DNA from: Acidiferrobacterales bacterium
GTDB lineage: Bacteria > Pseudomonadota > Gammaproteobacteria > Arenicellales > JAJDZL01
Direction of reading: 5' to 3'
Length of the DNA stretch: 43,781 bases
NCBI GenBank assembly: GCA_028820695.1
Contig: JAPPIB010000023.1
Span: forward strand, 1-43,781
In this document: positions 26,833 through 36,021 of the stretch, one piece after another
Layout of the letters: the number at the start of each line of letters is the position of its first letter
Numbering within the stretch: position 1 is the first letter of the stretch
Translations under genes and position numbers: made by a program
The notes under the pieces: model-generated
What the model saw: the letters and a program-made list of their open reading frames with translations, nothing else
What the model was told of the DNA's origin: nothing
Databases searched by the model: none

Positions 26833-27336
26833 TCAGCGATCTGGAAACGCACATTTCAGAGTTCGCTTCATTGTGTAGTCCGCGTAACTCCGATCGCAGA
26901 ATATGGTGTACATGTTCGGTCCATGCCTGACAATGAATCCCTTGAGTCCAAAAATTTCTGTGAAGGTCGCACAATCGTCCGCAAGCTCGTAAAGATTCAA
27001 GGAAGTAACCTGAGACAGCACGTCGTCCGCATCAGGTCCCTTCAGTTCGATTCCGCGGTAGGAATCTGTGACGCAGGTACATTGGACCTGTAAAGTTCTG
27101 GATAGCTCATTCAGGTCAGCGAGCAGGTCTGACTCCTGATCCATGGCTGTCTTGACAAGGCACCAATTTCGACCGACTCGGTATACTGTAGCTGAATCCG
27201 ATCGCAGCATCGAATGCGGAGTCGGCGGCAACCCCAAACCTGCACCTTTGAACACTGGCTCCATGTATTGTGACGCACCGCGCACATCGATCAGTGCGAC
27301 AGATTCTGTAAATTGAACCGTAACGTCGAATCCCAC
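26833..27336 (-). CDS. soxG: Sarcosine oxidase gamma subunit
   Basis: Smallest-but-one subunit of heterotetrameric sarcosine oxidase, 167 residues. The GTG start at 27336 is three bases after the soxA stop. The fold is related to the GcvT/YgfZ C-terminal region, and the family's weak but recognisable segments appear (DVRGASQYMEPVFKG, LPPTPHSML, YRVGRNWCLV, GIELKGPDADDVLSQ). It is the last gene of the 12-kb operon. Confidence 0.87.
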   Translation of the reverse strand: MGFDVTVQFTESVALIDVRGASQYMEPVFKGAGLGLPPTPHSMLRSDSATVYRVGRNWCLVKTAMDQESDLLADLNELSRTLQVQCTCVTDSYRGIELKGPDADDVLSQVTSLNLYELADDCATFTEIFGLKGFIVRHGPNMYTIFCDRSYADYTMKRTLKCAFPDR

Positions 27337-27339
27337 TGG

Positions 27340-30294
27340 CTACATCCTCATGTTCGCGCCGTCTGGATCATAGAATCTCGGTTCGCACACAACTGCAGGT
27401 ATGATTTTTCCGTATGCATTGATATAGACAGTCTCATTCAACCGTTCGCGACCATTGACCAGTAGCCCCAAGGCAATGCTGCGATTGAGAACCGGGCTCC
27501 AGACACCCGCCGATACAAATCCTTCGGAGCGGGTTGCATCTTTTGCTGAGACCAGTGGAGCGCCCTCAGGCGGCGGTTCACCGCAATGAGCTGGTAAAAG
27601 TCCGATCAGATGCTGCCGGCTGTCATCACCTTTTCGTCGGATCTGCATCGCTTTCATACCGACAAAGTCTGATTTCCTTTTGGAAACAATCCACCCCATG
27701 CCAAGATCGTACGGATCTATTGTTCCGTCCACCTCATGCGCAAGCGATATAAATCCCTTTTCCACTCGAAGAACATGGTTGGCTTCAGAGCCTATCGGAC
27801 AGATCTGGTATGGTTCGCCTGCATTCATCAGATGGATCCAAAGATCAAGTCCGTAGCGCGCCGGGGTATTGATTTCGAAACTTAGTTCTCCGGTGAAGCT
27901 GACCCTGAAAACCCGAACCGGCATGCCTGCGAACACTCCCTCGCGCATATGCATGAATGGGAACGCGTCGGCGCTGAAATCAATATTCGATTCGATGCGC
28001 TCGAGTAAAGTCCTGGCCAGGGGTCCGCATACGGTTGCGTTCGCCCATTGACTTGTCACGGGCGTAAAGAGGACATTCAGGTCTGGACGCTCCACATTGA
28101 TAAAACTGTCCAATCGAGCTTCCAGAAGAGCTCCGTTCCCGGTTGCTCCAGACATGAGATATTCCTCGTCACCCAGTCGGAAAGTCACGCCGTCGTCGAA
28201 GATACGACCATCCTCGTGCAGCATGATGCCGTATCTTCCTTGTTGAATTGGCAGGTTCTCGAATGAATTCGTGTACATCAGGTCCAGCAGGGTTTCGGTG
28301 CCCGGCCCCTGAAGCGCAAACTTTGCGAGGGGAGAACCGTCATAGATGGCGACGCCTTCCCGAACCGCCCGACATTCCCTTTGTATAGCTTGGTCCATGG
28401 ATTCACCGGGATGTGGATAATAGCTTGGGCGAATCCATCGCGCACCCGCTTCAAACATGACGGCTCCAGCTGACTTGTGCCACTCAGTCATCGGTGTAAA
28501 GCGGTAAGGCAGCACAGCATCTTCGCGGCAGCTGCCAGCGAATTCACCGAATTCAATCGGAGTGTATGGCGGTCGGAATGTTGTTGTTCCGAGTTCCCCA
28601 ATGCTGATTCCCAGATGTTTTGCGGCGATACCGATTGCGTTCACATTGGCGGTCTTCCCTTGGTCCAGCCCCATGCCGGTGGTTGTATAGCGTTTCAGAT
28701 GCTCAATGCTTTCGTATCCTTCTCGCAGCGCGAGATGCAGATCATGGACAGTGACGTCTCCGGCAAGGTCGACAAACGCTTTGCCGCGTCGGTTGTCGGT
28801 CGGTACACTCCAGTATTCCTCGATGCCATAGTCAATATCGAAAGGAGCATCGACCTGGTAGCTTGGCAGAGTCGGATCCTGAAATCCAAGTGTTGTGGCA
28901 GCAATCTTTCCCGCCAGCAGACCATCCTGGATACTGTCGTTAAGGTTGAGGTGGCCGCAAACGGCTCCCGCGGCCAGAGTATTCTGCAGCGGCTCAGCTG
29001 GGACGAATCCATGGATCCGCTCACTGTATTGAAGTCGCCCTCCGGATTGTGAAAACAGATGCACGTTCGGATTCCAACCACCTGACACACATACCAGATC
29101 ACAATCCAAGCTGGTATTGAAACTTCCGGTCGTCCGGGAGTGTATTGCCACTGCGGTCACTCTATGCCCTCCTTGAACCTTCTGGATGACGCTGTCCGGA
29201 TAAAACGCAGCATCTTGCGGCACGATTCCCCGCACGTTGTCATCGACGCGGGATCTGACATCAACCACTGCTGCGATTGATATGCCGGCATGTTTCAGGT
29301 CGGAAATGGTACGGTACGAACAATTGTTGTTGGTAAACAAGACGGCTTTGCGTCCCATCTTGATCGCATGGTTTCGTATGTAGGATGAAACTGCCGATGC
29401 GTGCATCACACCCGGTCGATCGTTGTTTTCGAATACGATCGGGCGTTCAACCGCTCCGGTAGCAACAATCACCTGTTTCGCCCATACTCTGCGACTGCGC
29501 CGAAGTATGTTTTCCGGCTCCGGGGACCGCTCAGAAATCACCGCGTGGTTACCTTCGAGATATCCCCACACGGTTGCGTCTTGCAGTCGGGTCACATTTG
29601 GGTTGGCATCGAGTTCCGCGACGACTTCCGATAGCCATGCTGTGACGCATTTGCCATCGATAGCTGCACAACTGCCCAGCAGACTGCCACCGGGCTGAAG
29701 CATTTCGTCGGCCAGAATCACCCTGGCGCCAGATCTCGAAGCTGCGAGTCCGGCACACAGGCCAGCAGGTCCTGCTCCAACGACCAGAATGTCGCAGTGG
29801 TCATAGCCGCTGGCGTGAGGTCGCGAAGGGATTGACTTGGGGGCATGACCGAAACCGGCTGCCTTTCTGATGAACGGCTCAAACAGGTGCCAATGGGGCC
29901 ACATGAATGTCTTGTAGTAGAAGCCAGCTGGAATGATAGGTGAGAGCAGGCTGAGTGCGGCTCCCATGTCGAATTTCACACTGGGCCAGCAATTGACGGA
30001 TGTTGCGGTCAGACCCTCTGAAAGAGGTACAGTACTGGCAAGCATGTTTGGGGCGTCCTCATCACCATGAATCTGAACCATCGAAGATACATCAGCATGA
30101 CCTAACGCACGAAAACCGCGCGGCCGATGATATTTGAAGCTACGGGAAACGACATCTATACCGTTGGCAAGCAGGGCGGCTGCCAGCGTGTCACCCTGAA
30201 AGCCGGTGTGCTTTCGACCGTTGAATACGAATTCGATTGTTTGGTTGCGGTCTATGAGACCTCCGTCAGGAAGTCTGTTGAATCGGTTGGACAT
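27340..30294 (-). CDS. soxA: Sarcosine oxidase alpha subunit (aminomethyltransferase-fused)
   Basis: Large subunit that carries NAD and the folate-binding C-terminal half, where the imine from N-methyl oxidation is turned into 5,10-methylene-THF. I start at the ATG at 30294 (MSNRFNRLPDGGLID), eight bases after soxD; the frame extends 34 codons further upstream but that would run into soxD. It is 984 residues, near the usual length. Order: an N-terminal ferredoxin-like fold (FQGDTLAAALLANG), a Rossmann domain (DILVVGAGPAGLCAGLAASRSG near 165-190), a second nucleotide region, and a GcvT-like domain from about 590 (GPLAKFALQGPGTETLLD and FTGELSFEINTP). The stop is TAG. Confidence 0.93.
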   Translation of the reverse strand: MSNRFNRLPDGGLIDRNQTIEFVFNGRKHTGFQGDTLAAALLANGIDVVSRSFKYHRPRGFRALGHADVSSMVQIHGDEDAPNMLASTVPLSEGLTATSVNCWPSVKFDMGAALSLLSPIIPAGFYYKTFMWPHWHLFEPFIRKAAGFGHAPKSIPSRPHASGYDHCDILVVGAGPAGLCAGLAASRSGARVILADEMLQPGGSLLGSCAAIDGKCVTAWLSEVVAELDANPNVTRLQDATVWGYLEGNHAVISERSPEPENILRRSRRVWAKQVIVATGAVERPIVFENNDRPGVMHASAVSSYIRNHAIKMGRKAVLFTNNNCSYRTISDLKHAGISIAAVVDVRSRVDDNVRGIVPQDAAFYPDSVIQKVQGGHRVTAVAIHSRTTGSFNTSLDCDLVCVSGGWNPNVHLFSQSGGRLQYSERIHGFVPAEPLQNTLAAGAVCGHLNLNDSIQDGLLAGKIAATTLGFQDPTLPSYQVDAPFDIDYGIEEYWSVPTDNRRGKAFVDLAGDVTVHDLHLALREGYESIEHLKRYTTTGMGLDQGKTANVNAIGIAAKHLGISIGELGTTTFRPPYTPIEFGEFAGSCREDAVLPYRFTPMTEWHKSAGAVMFEAGARWIRPSYYPHPGESMDQAIQRECRAVREGVAIYDGSPLAKFALQGPGTETLLDLMYTNSFENLPIQQGRYGIMLHEDGRIFDDGVTFRLGDEEYLMSGATGNGALLEARLDSFINVERPDLNVLFTPVTSQWANATVCGPLARTLLERIESNIDFSADAFPFMHMREGVFAGMPVRVFRVSFTGELSFEINTPARYGLDLWIHLMNAGEPYQICPIGSEANHVLRVEKGFISLAHEVDGTIDPYDLGMGWIVSKRKSDFVGMKAMQIRRKGDDSRQHLIGLLPAHCGEPPPEGAPLVSAKDATRSEGFVSAGVWSPVLNRSIALGLLVNGRERLNETVYINAYGKIIPAVVCEPRFYDPDGANMRM

Positions 30295-30302
30295 GGGGTT
30301 CG

Positions 30303-30545
30303 TCAGTCCTGCTCCACCTCGTGTGTCACCACATTCCGACGCAGTCGAAACCACTCTCCGCAACCTTTGGAGTGACACCAGTCCTCTTCGATCCATCCTT
30401 TGAAGTTCAACCGATCACAGATGTGGTCCACCCACTGCTGATCATTCATCGATGACGCATCCGGTCTTGTTGGACGAACCTCGCCGTTGCAGTGAAATTC
30501 GGATTCGGCGCGTGAACCGCACCAGGGACAATGGATCAGCAACAT
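30303..30545 (-). CDS. soxD: Sarcosine oxidase delta subunit
   Basis: Zinc-binding small subunit of heterotetrameric sarcosine oxidase, 80 residues from the ATG at 30545. The N-terminal IHCPWCGSRAESEF carries the Cys-x2-Cys pair; the second half carries WCHSKGCGEWF with further Cys and His ligands and ends in a short charged tail, as usual. It lies between soxB (38 bp) and soxA (8 bp). Confidence 0.92.
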   Translation of the reverse strand: MLLIHCPWCGSRAESEFHCNGEVRPTRPDASSMNDQQWVDHICDRLNFKGWIEEDWCHSKGCGEWFRLRRNVVTHEVEQD

Positions 30546-30583
30546 GACCAAGGATGACTGTTCAGCGCCATGTGGAATTCCTG

Positions 30584-31846
30584 TCAGTGAATCGGGACGG
30601 TTGTCCCGCCTTCCATCAGAAAGTTCAACGTATCGAAACGGTTCAGTCTGTAGCAGGCGGAAAGGGGGTGCGGCTCATCTTCCGCAATCGTGTGTGCCAA
30701 TGTCAGACCGCCTGCCGGAATTGCCTTGAAGCCGCCCCACCAGCCAGCACTGACATAAAATCCCTTGATCGATGTTTTTGAGACAATGGGACTGCCATCG
30801 CGCGCGAATTCCAAGGCGCCTCCCCACTGACGAAGAAGCTTGAGTCGTCGAAATGTCGGAAAAAGTTCCAGCAGGCCGGATACCGTGCTGTCCAGAACAG
30901 CAAGTTTGCCGCCGCGGCGAAAGGAGATTTGCTGCGCGTCGGTTATCCCTCCGATTACGAGCTCACCTTTATCTGAGTGGCTGAGATAGACCTGCAAGTC
31001 CGGGCAATTGACGACAACATCCAGTACTGGTTTGATCGGCTCGGATACAAAGGCTTGCAGATTGAACGTCTGCAGCGGCAGGCGAATCCCCGCCATCTGC
31101 GCGACGGAATAATTCTCACCGCCGGCCACAGTCGCGATCTTGCTGGCTCTGATCGGACCGTGATCCGTATCAAGTTCGGATACAGCGCCATCAGCGGCAC
31201 GGCGGATTGCGTTGATCGAGATGTTTTGGATGATATCGACACCGTATGCGCTCGCAGCGCGTGCGTATCCCCAGACGATCGCATCATGCCGGGCAATACC
31301 AGCCCTTTGCTGTACTGAGCCGCCCAGAATCGGTAAACGACACTCTCGCATCGGTGCCAAGGCTGGAATTCTGCTTCTCACCTCATCGGCGCTCAGCATC
31401 CTGAATTCCACTCCCTGCAGGCTCATATTCAGAGAACGACGTCGCATGTTGCGCATGCTGGTGTTGGTGAGCAGAACGTCAACCTCACTTCTTTGACTGA
31501 ACATGATGTTGTAATTCAGATCGCGACTCAGGGTCTCGTACAGCTGCAGTGACTTGTCAAAAAATCGAATGCTGTCCTCGCGCAGATAGTTGGAACGGAT
31601 GACTGCGGTGTTTCGTCCGCTATTGCCGCCGCCTATCCAGTTTTTCTCCAATACCGCAATCTTGCGAATTCCGTGGTTTCTGGCAAGATAGTATGCGGTT
31701 GCGAGTCCGTGGCCACCGCCACCGATGATGACAACGTCATATTCCGGTTGCAGGGGAGGGCTGTGCCAGGCTCTGTCCCATTTCCGGTGGTTGTGAAAAG
31801 CTCCTTTCGCCAGCGCACCGAGAGAGTAGCGTTGCCTGGGCTTCAT
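30584..31846 (-). CDS. soxB: Sarcosine oxidase beta subunit
   Basis: FAD/FMN subunit that oxidises the N-methyl group of sarcosine or a related secondary amine, releasing hydrogen peroxide. It is 420 residues. The FAD dinucleotide fold is VVIIGGGGHGLATAYYLA (38-55) and the glycine-rich IGGGNSGRNTAVIRSNY follows. In this family FMN is linked to a His in the segment that here reads ARHDAIVWGYARAA; His187 is present. The C-terminal FYVSAGWWGGFKAIPAGG is typical. It is 43 bp after the ABC ATPase gene. Confidence 0.93.
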   Translation of the reverse strand: MKPRQRYSLGALAKGAFHNHRKWDRAWHSPPLQPEYDVVIIGGGGHGLATAYYLARNHGIRKIAVLEKNWIGGGNSGRNTAVIRSNYLREDSIRFFDKSLQLYETLSRDLNYNIMFSQRSEVDVLLTNTSMRNMRRRSLNMSLQGVEFRMLSADEVRSRIPALAPMRECRLPILGGSVQQRAGIARHDAIVWGYARAASAYGVDIIQNISINAIRRAADGAVSELDTDHGPIRASKIATVAGGENYSVAQMAGIRLPLQTFNLQAFVSEPIKPVLDVVVNCPDLQVYLSHSDKGELVIGGITDAQQISFRRGGKLAVLDSTVSGLLELFPTFRRLKLLRQWGGALEFARDGSPIVSKTSIKGFYVSAGWWGGFKAIPAGGLTLAHTIAEDEPHPLSACYRLNRFDTLNFLMEGGTTVPIH

Positions 31847-31889
31847 GGCAATCTTTCCGGCCGTGCGCGGTTGAACAACAGGGCCAGTA

Positions 31890-32642
31890 TCAATGTGAGA
31901 GAATCTGACCTAGAAACAGTTCGGAACGATCGCTCTTCGGGTTGGTGAAGAATTCATCAGGTGGGGCGATTTCAACGATCTCTCCGTGGTCCATGAATAC
32001 CATGGTGTCGGCGACCTCCTTGGCGAAGCCCATTTCATGGGTCACGACAATCATCGTCATTCCGCCTTCAGCCAGTTCCACCATGATGTCCAGCACACCG
32101 GAAATCATTTCCGGATCGAGTGCGGAAGTGGGTTCGTCAAAAAGCATCATTTCAGGATCCATGCACAGGGCGCGTGCTATGGCCACACGTTGCTGCTGGC
32201 CACCGGAGAGCTGGCTCGGATATTTTTGAGCCTGTTCGGGTATCCGGACTTTTTCCAGATATTTCATCGCCGTTTCTTCCGCTTCGCTCTTTGAAACCTT
32301 CAGATTCCGAATGGGTCCCAGCATCAGGTTCTGCAATACCGTAATGTGAGGGAACAGGTTGAAGTTCTGAAACACCATGCCGACTTTGCGTCGAACAATC
32401 AGCATTTTCTTCGGCTCATTGACAACTTTCTCTCCATCAATCAGAATCTCACCGGCCTCGAACGTCTCAAGCAGATTGATGCAGCGAATCATCGTTGACT
32501 TTCCAGATCCTGACGGTCCGCAGACTACAACCCGCTCACCCGTATGCACTTCCAGATTGATGTCCCAAAGGGCGCAGAACTGACCGAACCACTTGCCGAG
32601 TCCCTTGATTTGAAGAAAATGATTTACTTCGGAATTGTTCAT
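31890..32642 (-). CDS. Polar amino-acid-type ABC transporter ATPase
   Basis: Cytoplasmic ATPase of a PAAT-type importer (GlnQ/HisP group), 250 residues from the ATG at 32642, which has AAGGGA upstream; a longer frame would overlap the permease. Walker [11 protein letters not shown]-loop [13 protein letters not shown], signature LSGGQQQR, Walker [13 protein letters not shown] and the switch His in [10 protein letters not shown] are complete. It energises the two permeases encoded upstream in the same operon. Confidence 0.95.
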   Translation of the reverse strand: MNNSEVNHFLQIKGLGKWFGQFCALWDINLEVHTGERVVVCGPSGSGKSTMIRCINLLETFEAGEILIDGEKVVNEPKKMLIVRRKVGMVFQNFNLFPHITVLQNLMLGPIRNLKVSKSEAEETAMKYLEKVRIPEQAQKYPSQLSGGQQQRVAIARALCMDPEMMLFDEPTSALDPEMISGVLDIMVELAEGGMTMIVVTHEMGFAKEVADTMVFMDHGEIVEIAPPDEFFTNPKSDRSELFLGQILSH

Positions 32643-32665
32643 GGTTATTTCCCTTAAAAAAACGC

Positions 32666-33577
32666 CTAATGTTTCTGAATTCCCATTCCTACCCGCTCGA
32701 AGCGCTGGAACAATATCGCCAACGGAAAGCACATCATGAAGTAGAGTGCTGCGGTCAGCATCCATGACTCGAAAAAGTGTGTTGTTGTATTCGAGACGTC
32801 CTGCGTCAGAAATGTCAGCTCCTGGACGGAAATCAGCGAAACAATGCTTGAATCCTTGACCAGAATGATGAATTGACCGGCCAACGGCGGAAGAATTGTT
32901 TTCAGTGCCTGTGGCAGTATGACATCACGCAGGACAAAAAACCTTGAAAGTCCGACTGCCCGGGCTGCTTCCCACTGCCCTTTGCCGATCGATTGGATGC
33001 CGGCCCGTACGATTTCCGTTATGTACGCACCTTCAAAAACTGCCAGGCAGATCAGTCCGGCAAGAAAGTTGGAAAAAAGCTCAATCGGTCCGAATAGCGC
33101 TTCCAGTACGGCGATGGTGCCCGGCGATGCTGTGTACGCAAGATTGTCCAAGCCCAGCAACGGGATGATTTGGCTGCTGATGAAGAAATAGAAGACAAAA
33201 ATGAATACGACGGGCGGGATATTACGGATCAATTCGACATAAAGACGGCTGCCGATTTTAAGAAACAGGTTATTGCTCACCCGACACAGGCCCATCACGA
33301 TTCCGATGACGGCTGCAATAATGGTGCCCCAGAATGCCAGCCTGAGTGTCATGGCGACCCCTTTCAGGAACAGGTTGGGCAGGATGTCTCCGGTTACTTC
33401 GTCAATCCTGATGAAGTATTCGAAAATCAGCCCCCAGTTCCATTGGTAGACCAAGACATGCTCGACCCGATAATAGGTTGCGATAAGAACCGCGGTCACG
33501 ATGCTGATCACAGTGATATCAAGCCAAGTGACTCGCTTTTGCTTTTTCAGTATCGGAGGTGGTCGATTCTCAGGCAT
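32666..33577 (-). CDS. Polar amino-acid-type ABC transporter permease (second)
   Basis: Inner-membrane permease of the HisMQ/GlnP type, 303 residues, with an N-terminal extension of about 60 residues that holds one extra hydrophobic segment ([14 protein letters not shown]). The core has about five membrane segments, and the EAA-loop is [24 protein letters not shown] near residue 205. It pairs with the other permease in the operon; the binding-protein gene lies between the two. Confidence 0.93.
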   Translation of the reverse strand: MPENRPPPILKKQKRVTWLDITVISIVTAVLIATYYRVEHVLVYQWNWGLIFEYFIRIDEVTGDILPNLFLKGVAMTLRLAFWGTIIAAVIGIVMGLCRVSNNLFLKIGSRLYVELIRNIPPVVFIFVFYFFISSQIIPLLGLDNLAYTASPGTIAVLEALFGPIELFSNFLAGLICLAVFEGAYITEIVRAGIQSIGKGQWEAARAVGLSRFFVLRDVILPQALKTILPPLAGQFIILVKDSSIVSLISVQELTFLTQDVSNTTTHFFESWMLTAALYFMMCFPLAILFQRFERVGMGIQKH

Positions 33578-33603
33578 GGCGGTGCTGCTTCATCAATGTC
33601 GGC

Positions 33604-33636
33604 GGAACTTCCCCGATTGCAGATCGGGGAAGTTCC
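33604..33636. other. Strong hairpin between binding protein and second permease genes
   Basis: GGAACTTCCCCGAT (33604-33617) and ATCGGGGAAGTTCC (33623-33636) form a perfect 14-bp stem with a 5-nt loop, just after the binding-protein stop codon and before the second permease gene. There is no T-run. Such structures in ABC operons commonly stabilise the upstream binding-protein mRNA or reduce read-through, so that binding protein is made in excess. Confidence 0.75.
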
Positions 33637-33651
33637 CGACTGTACAGATGC

Positions 33652-34476
33652 TTACTGTTCCTCTATCTGGTCCGCCCAAGTCTGGGTCGTGAACCAAAAA
33701 TCGTGACGCTCCTTCAGCCAACCATTACTGGTGTTGACCAATATCCAGTTGCTGAAGAAGTTCAACGCGTCAGGGTCGCCCTTACGCAATGCAAATGCCT
33801 CATCACCGGTCGTGAGGTTGTCCTCGGTCGGCATGAACAGTTTTTCAGGATATCTGCTCATCCAAAAACGCGGTTTCGGCGCACTTGAGATCATCGCGTG
33901 GGAATTGCCATTGACAACTTCCTGAAATGCCTGCGCATCGTCGTCAAATCTGCTCACGCTGGCTTCGGGGAACATCTTCTGCGCCACATTGCACGGTGTT
34001 GCGCCGCGGCGACACGAGATGGTCACATCAGATGAGTTGAAGTCCTGGACAGAAAATCCGTCAGCCAGAGCCTTATTCGCAACCATCTGTTGACCCGAGT
34101 GCGCGTAAGGAGCAGTGAAGTTCACCGTCAGGTTGCGTCCGGGTGTGATTGACATGCCGCCGATGATCACATCGAATTTGCGAGCGATCAGTGCCGGGAT
34201 GATTCCGGACCATGCTGTCGGCACGAACTCGACCTGGACTCCCATATCTTCGGCAACCTTGGTCGCGACGTCAATTTCAAATCCAATCAGGTCTCCTTGC
34301 TTGTCACGCATTGCCCAGGGCACGAAAGTCGACATCCCTACGCGAAGAACACCGCGTTTCTTGACTTCTTCCAGTACGCTGTCTGCCGAAAGTTCCTGGG
34401 AACTGGCACCGGCCAATCCGGAAAATGCGATCAACGCTGCAGCCGCAATTGCGGTAAAAATTGTTTTAATTTTCAT
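33652..34476 (-). CDS. PAAT-type ABC substrate-binding protein with atypical ligand site
   Basis: Periplasmic receptor of the operon's importer, 274 residues from the ATG at 34476 (GGAGA upstream). The signal peptide is about 1-24. The family-1 fold starts VLEEVKKRGVLRVGMS. The conserved Arg that grips the ligand's carboxylate is present (Arg114 in TPGRNLTVNFTAPY). The Asp that binds the alpha-ammonium in glutamine- and histidine-binding proteins, expected in the segment HAMISSAP, is replaced by Ser (197/198). This suggests the ligand has a carboxylate but no ordinary primary alpha-amine. Two cysteines (155, 162) may form a disulfide. Confidence 0.9.
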   Translation of the reverse strand: MKIKTIFTAIAAAALIAFSGLAGASSQELSADSVLEEVKKRGVLRVGMSTFVPWAMRDKQGDLIGFEIDVATKVAEDMGVQVEFVPTAWSGIIPALIARKFDVIIGGMSITPGRNLTVNFTAPYAHSGQQMVANKALADGFSVQDFNSSDVTISCRRGATPCNVAQKMFPEASVSRFDDDAQAFQEVVNGNSHAMISSAPKPRFWMSRYPEKLFMPTEDNLTTGDEAFALRKGDPDALNFFSNWILVNTSNGWLKERHDFWFTTQTWADQIEEQ

Positions 34477-34510
34477 CGATTTCAGTCTCCATGAATAGTG
34501 AGGTATCAAG

Positions 34511-35356
34511 TTACCTGCCTCTTGCAGCTCTAGACTCGAGCCAGGAGACAAACAACGATAAAGACACCGTTACCACAAGATAAATTGCGGCAACAGTGAA
34601 CCAGATCTCGAAGGCCATGAAGGTCTCCGAAATAATGTTCAAACCTTCCGTGGTGAGGTCGGCCACGGCTATGACACTCACAATCGCCGAGTGCTTGATC
34701 AGATTGATGATCAAGCCAGTCATCGGCGGGAGTATCAAAGGGACGGACTGAGGAAGTACGATGTAACGGAAACGGTCAATCCGGGTAAAACCGAGCGCAT
34801 TGCTGGCTTCGGTCTGCCCCTTTGGAACCGACTGAATTCCGGCCCGGATGATTTCGGCTGCAAAGGAACCCTCAAAGAAACTCAGACAGAGTACACCGGT
34901 CCAGAACCGGTCAATACCGACGATCGGGGCGACGATAAAGTAAAACAGGAAAAGCTGGACAAGAAGGGGCGTGTTTCGGATGAGTTCCAGATAGATGTTC
35001 GCAAGCAGTTTACCGGAAAACGAGTTGGACATGCGAAGAAGCGCAGTGATCAGTCCGATCGTCACCGACAGCACCAGGCTGAATATCGTGATTTCGAAAG
35101 TCACGATCAATCCGTCGATCAGGCGGCCTTGGATGAATTCGCCATCCACTATCCGGTAGATGAATTGATCCACCCGATACCATTGCCAGTTGTATTGCAT
35201 CGCCTGGGCACCCTTAAAGATTACCCAGCTGACCAGCGCGATAACTACCGTCAACTGTGCGATATCGATGAGGGGCGACTTGCGCGTAAACAAAAGGCCC
35301 GGTCTCGGCGGCGGCGGCCGGTGATTCGGAACGTTCTGACTTTTCTTGAAAATCAT
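34511..35356 (-). CDS. Polar amino-acid-type ABC transporter permease (first)
   Basis: Inner-membrane HisMQ/GlnP-type permease, 281 residues. A proline-rich cytoplasmic start (NHRPPPPRPG) precedes one extra hydrophobic segment and the five-segment core; the EAA-loop is EASNALGFTRIDRFRYIVLPQSVP near residue 180. It follows the decarboxylase beta-subunit gene by 30 bp and precedes the binding-protein gene by 34 bp. Confidence 0.93.
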   Translation of the reverse strand: MIFKKSQNVPNHRPPPPRPGLLFTRKSPLIDIAQLTVVIALVSWVIFKGAQAMQYNWQWYRVDQFIYRIVDGEFIQGRLIDGLIVTFEITIFSLVLSVTIGLITALLRMSNSFSGKLLANIYLELIRNTPLLVQLFLFYFIVAPIVGIDRFWTGVLCLSFFEGSFAAEIIRAGIQSVPKGQTEASNALGFTRIDRFRYIVLPQSVPLILPPMTGLIINLIKHSAIVSVIAVADLTTEGLNIISETFMAFEIWFTVAAIYLVVTVSLSLFVSWLESRAARGR

Positions 35357-35386
35357 CTTCGGTACTGGATTTCCATCTGCTTCATG

Positions 35387-36019
35387 TCATGCATCGTCGG
35401 TCGTCGATTGTGGTGTTCTGTGCGATGCCCCGTCGCCTTGTTGCCTTGCGAACAATCTGGCGTGCAGGGCATCGCGGAATCTCGTTCGGGACTCCAGACT
35501 GTGAATGACTTTATAGTCACGGGGATAAGGCTCTCCAGGCTCAACGTGAAGGTTTACGAATACAGGACCTTTTAGCCCAAGTATATGCTTGATCATGGAC
35601 TTGAATTCTGCAATATCGCTGAAAGCGAAAGAATGTCTGTAACCTGCGATCTGTGCCAATTCCTCAAACTGGATCACCTTTGACCCCAAAACCGGAAACT
35701 CACCATTCGCCTCATAGGTACGATTATGCAAGACAAAGTGCACCAGATTTTTCGGTGCCGCATGTCCGATGGTGAACAGGCTGCCGAGGTTCATCAACAG
35801 ACTTCCATCGCCGTCAAGTATCACGACCTTCTCGTCCGGCGCACCCAATGCGATCCCAAGACCGTGGGATGAGGCCTGACCCATGGCACCGGTGCACAGA
35901 TAGTTCAAGGGGTCTGGACGAATTTGCATCCAATCGAAAAGACCCTGGTACGCACCTACGGCAATACCATCCGCGTACTGTGCGGCCAGCGCTTTCAGTG
36001 CATCATCCCGTTTCAGCAT
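35387..36019 (-). CDS. Thiamine-diphosphate decarboxylase, beta/C-terminal subunit (ComE-like)
   Basis: The cofactor-binding half of a split 2-oxoacid decarboxylase, 210 residues, related to the sulfopyruvate/phosphonopyruvate decarboxylase group. The ThDP/Mg motif is LDGDGSLLMNLGSL (GDGS at 70-73) with the closing Asn at about 99 (LHNRTYEANG). GAMGQASSHGLGIALG precedes it. The last 25 residues are polar and not part of the fold. It needs the alpha subunit encoded two bases upstream. The substrate is unknown; the aminotransferase in the same operon is the likely source of the 2-oxoacid. Confidence 0.87.
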   Translation of the reverse strand: MLKRDDALKALAAQYADGIAVGAYQGLFDWMQIRPDPLNYLCTGAMGQASSHGLGIALGAPDEKVVILDGDGSLLMNLGSLFTIGHAAPKNLVHFVLHNRTYEANGEFPVLGSKVIQFEELAQIAGYRHSFAFSDIAEFKSMIKHILGLKGPVFVNLHVEPGEPYPRDYKVIHSLESRTRFRDALHARLFARQQGDGASHRTPQSTTDDA

Positions 36020-36021
36020 GA

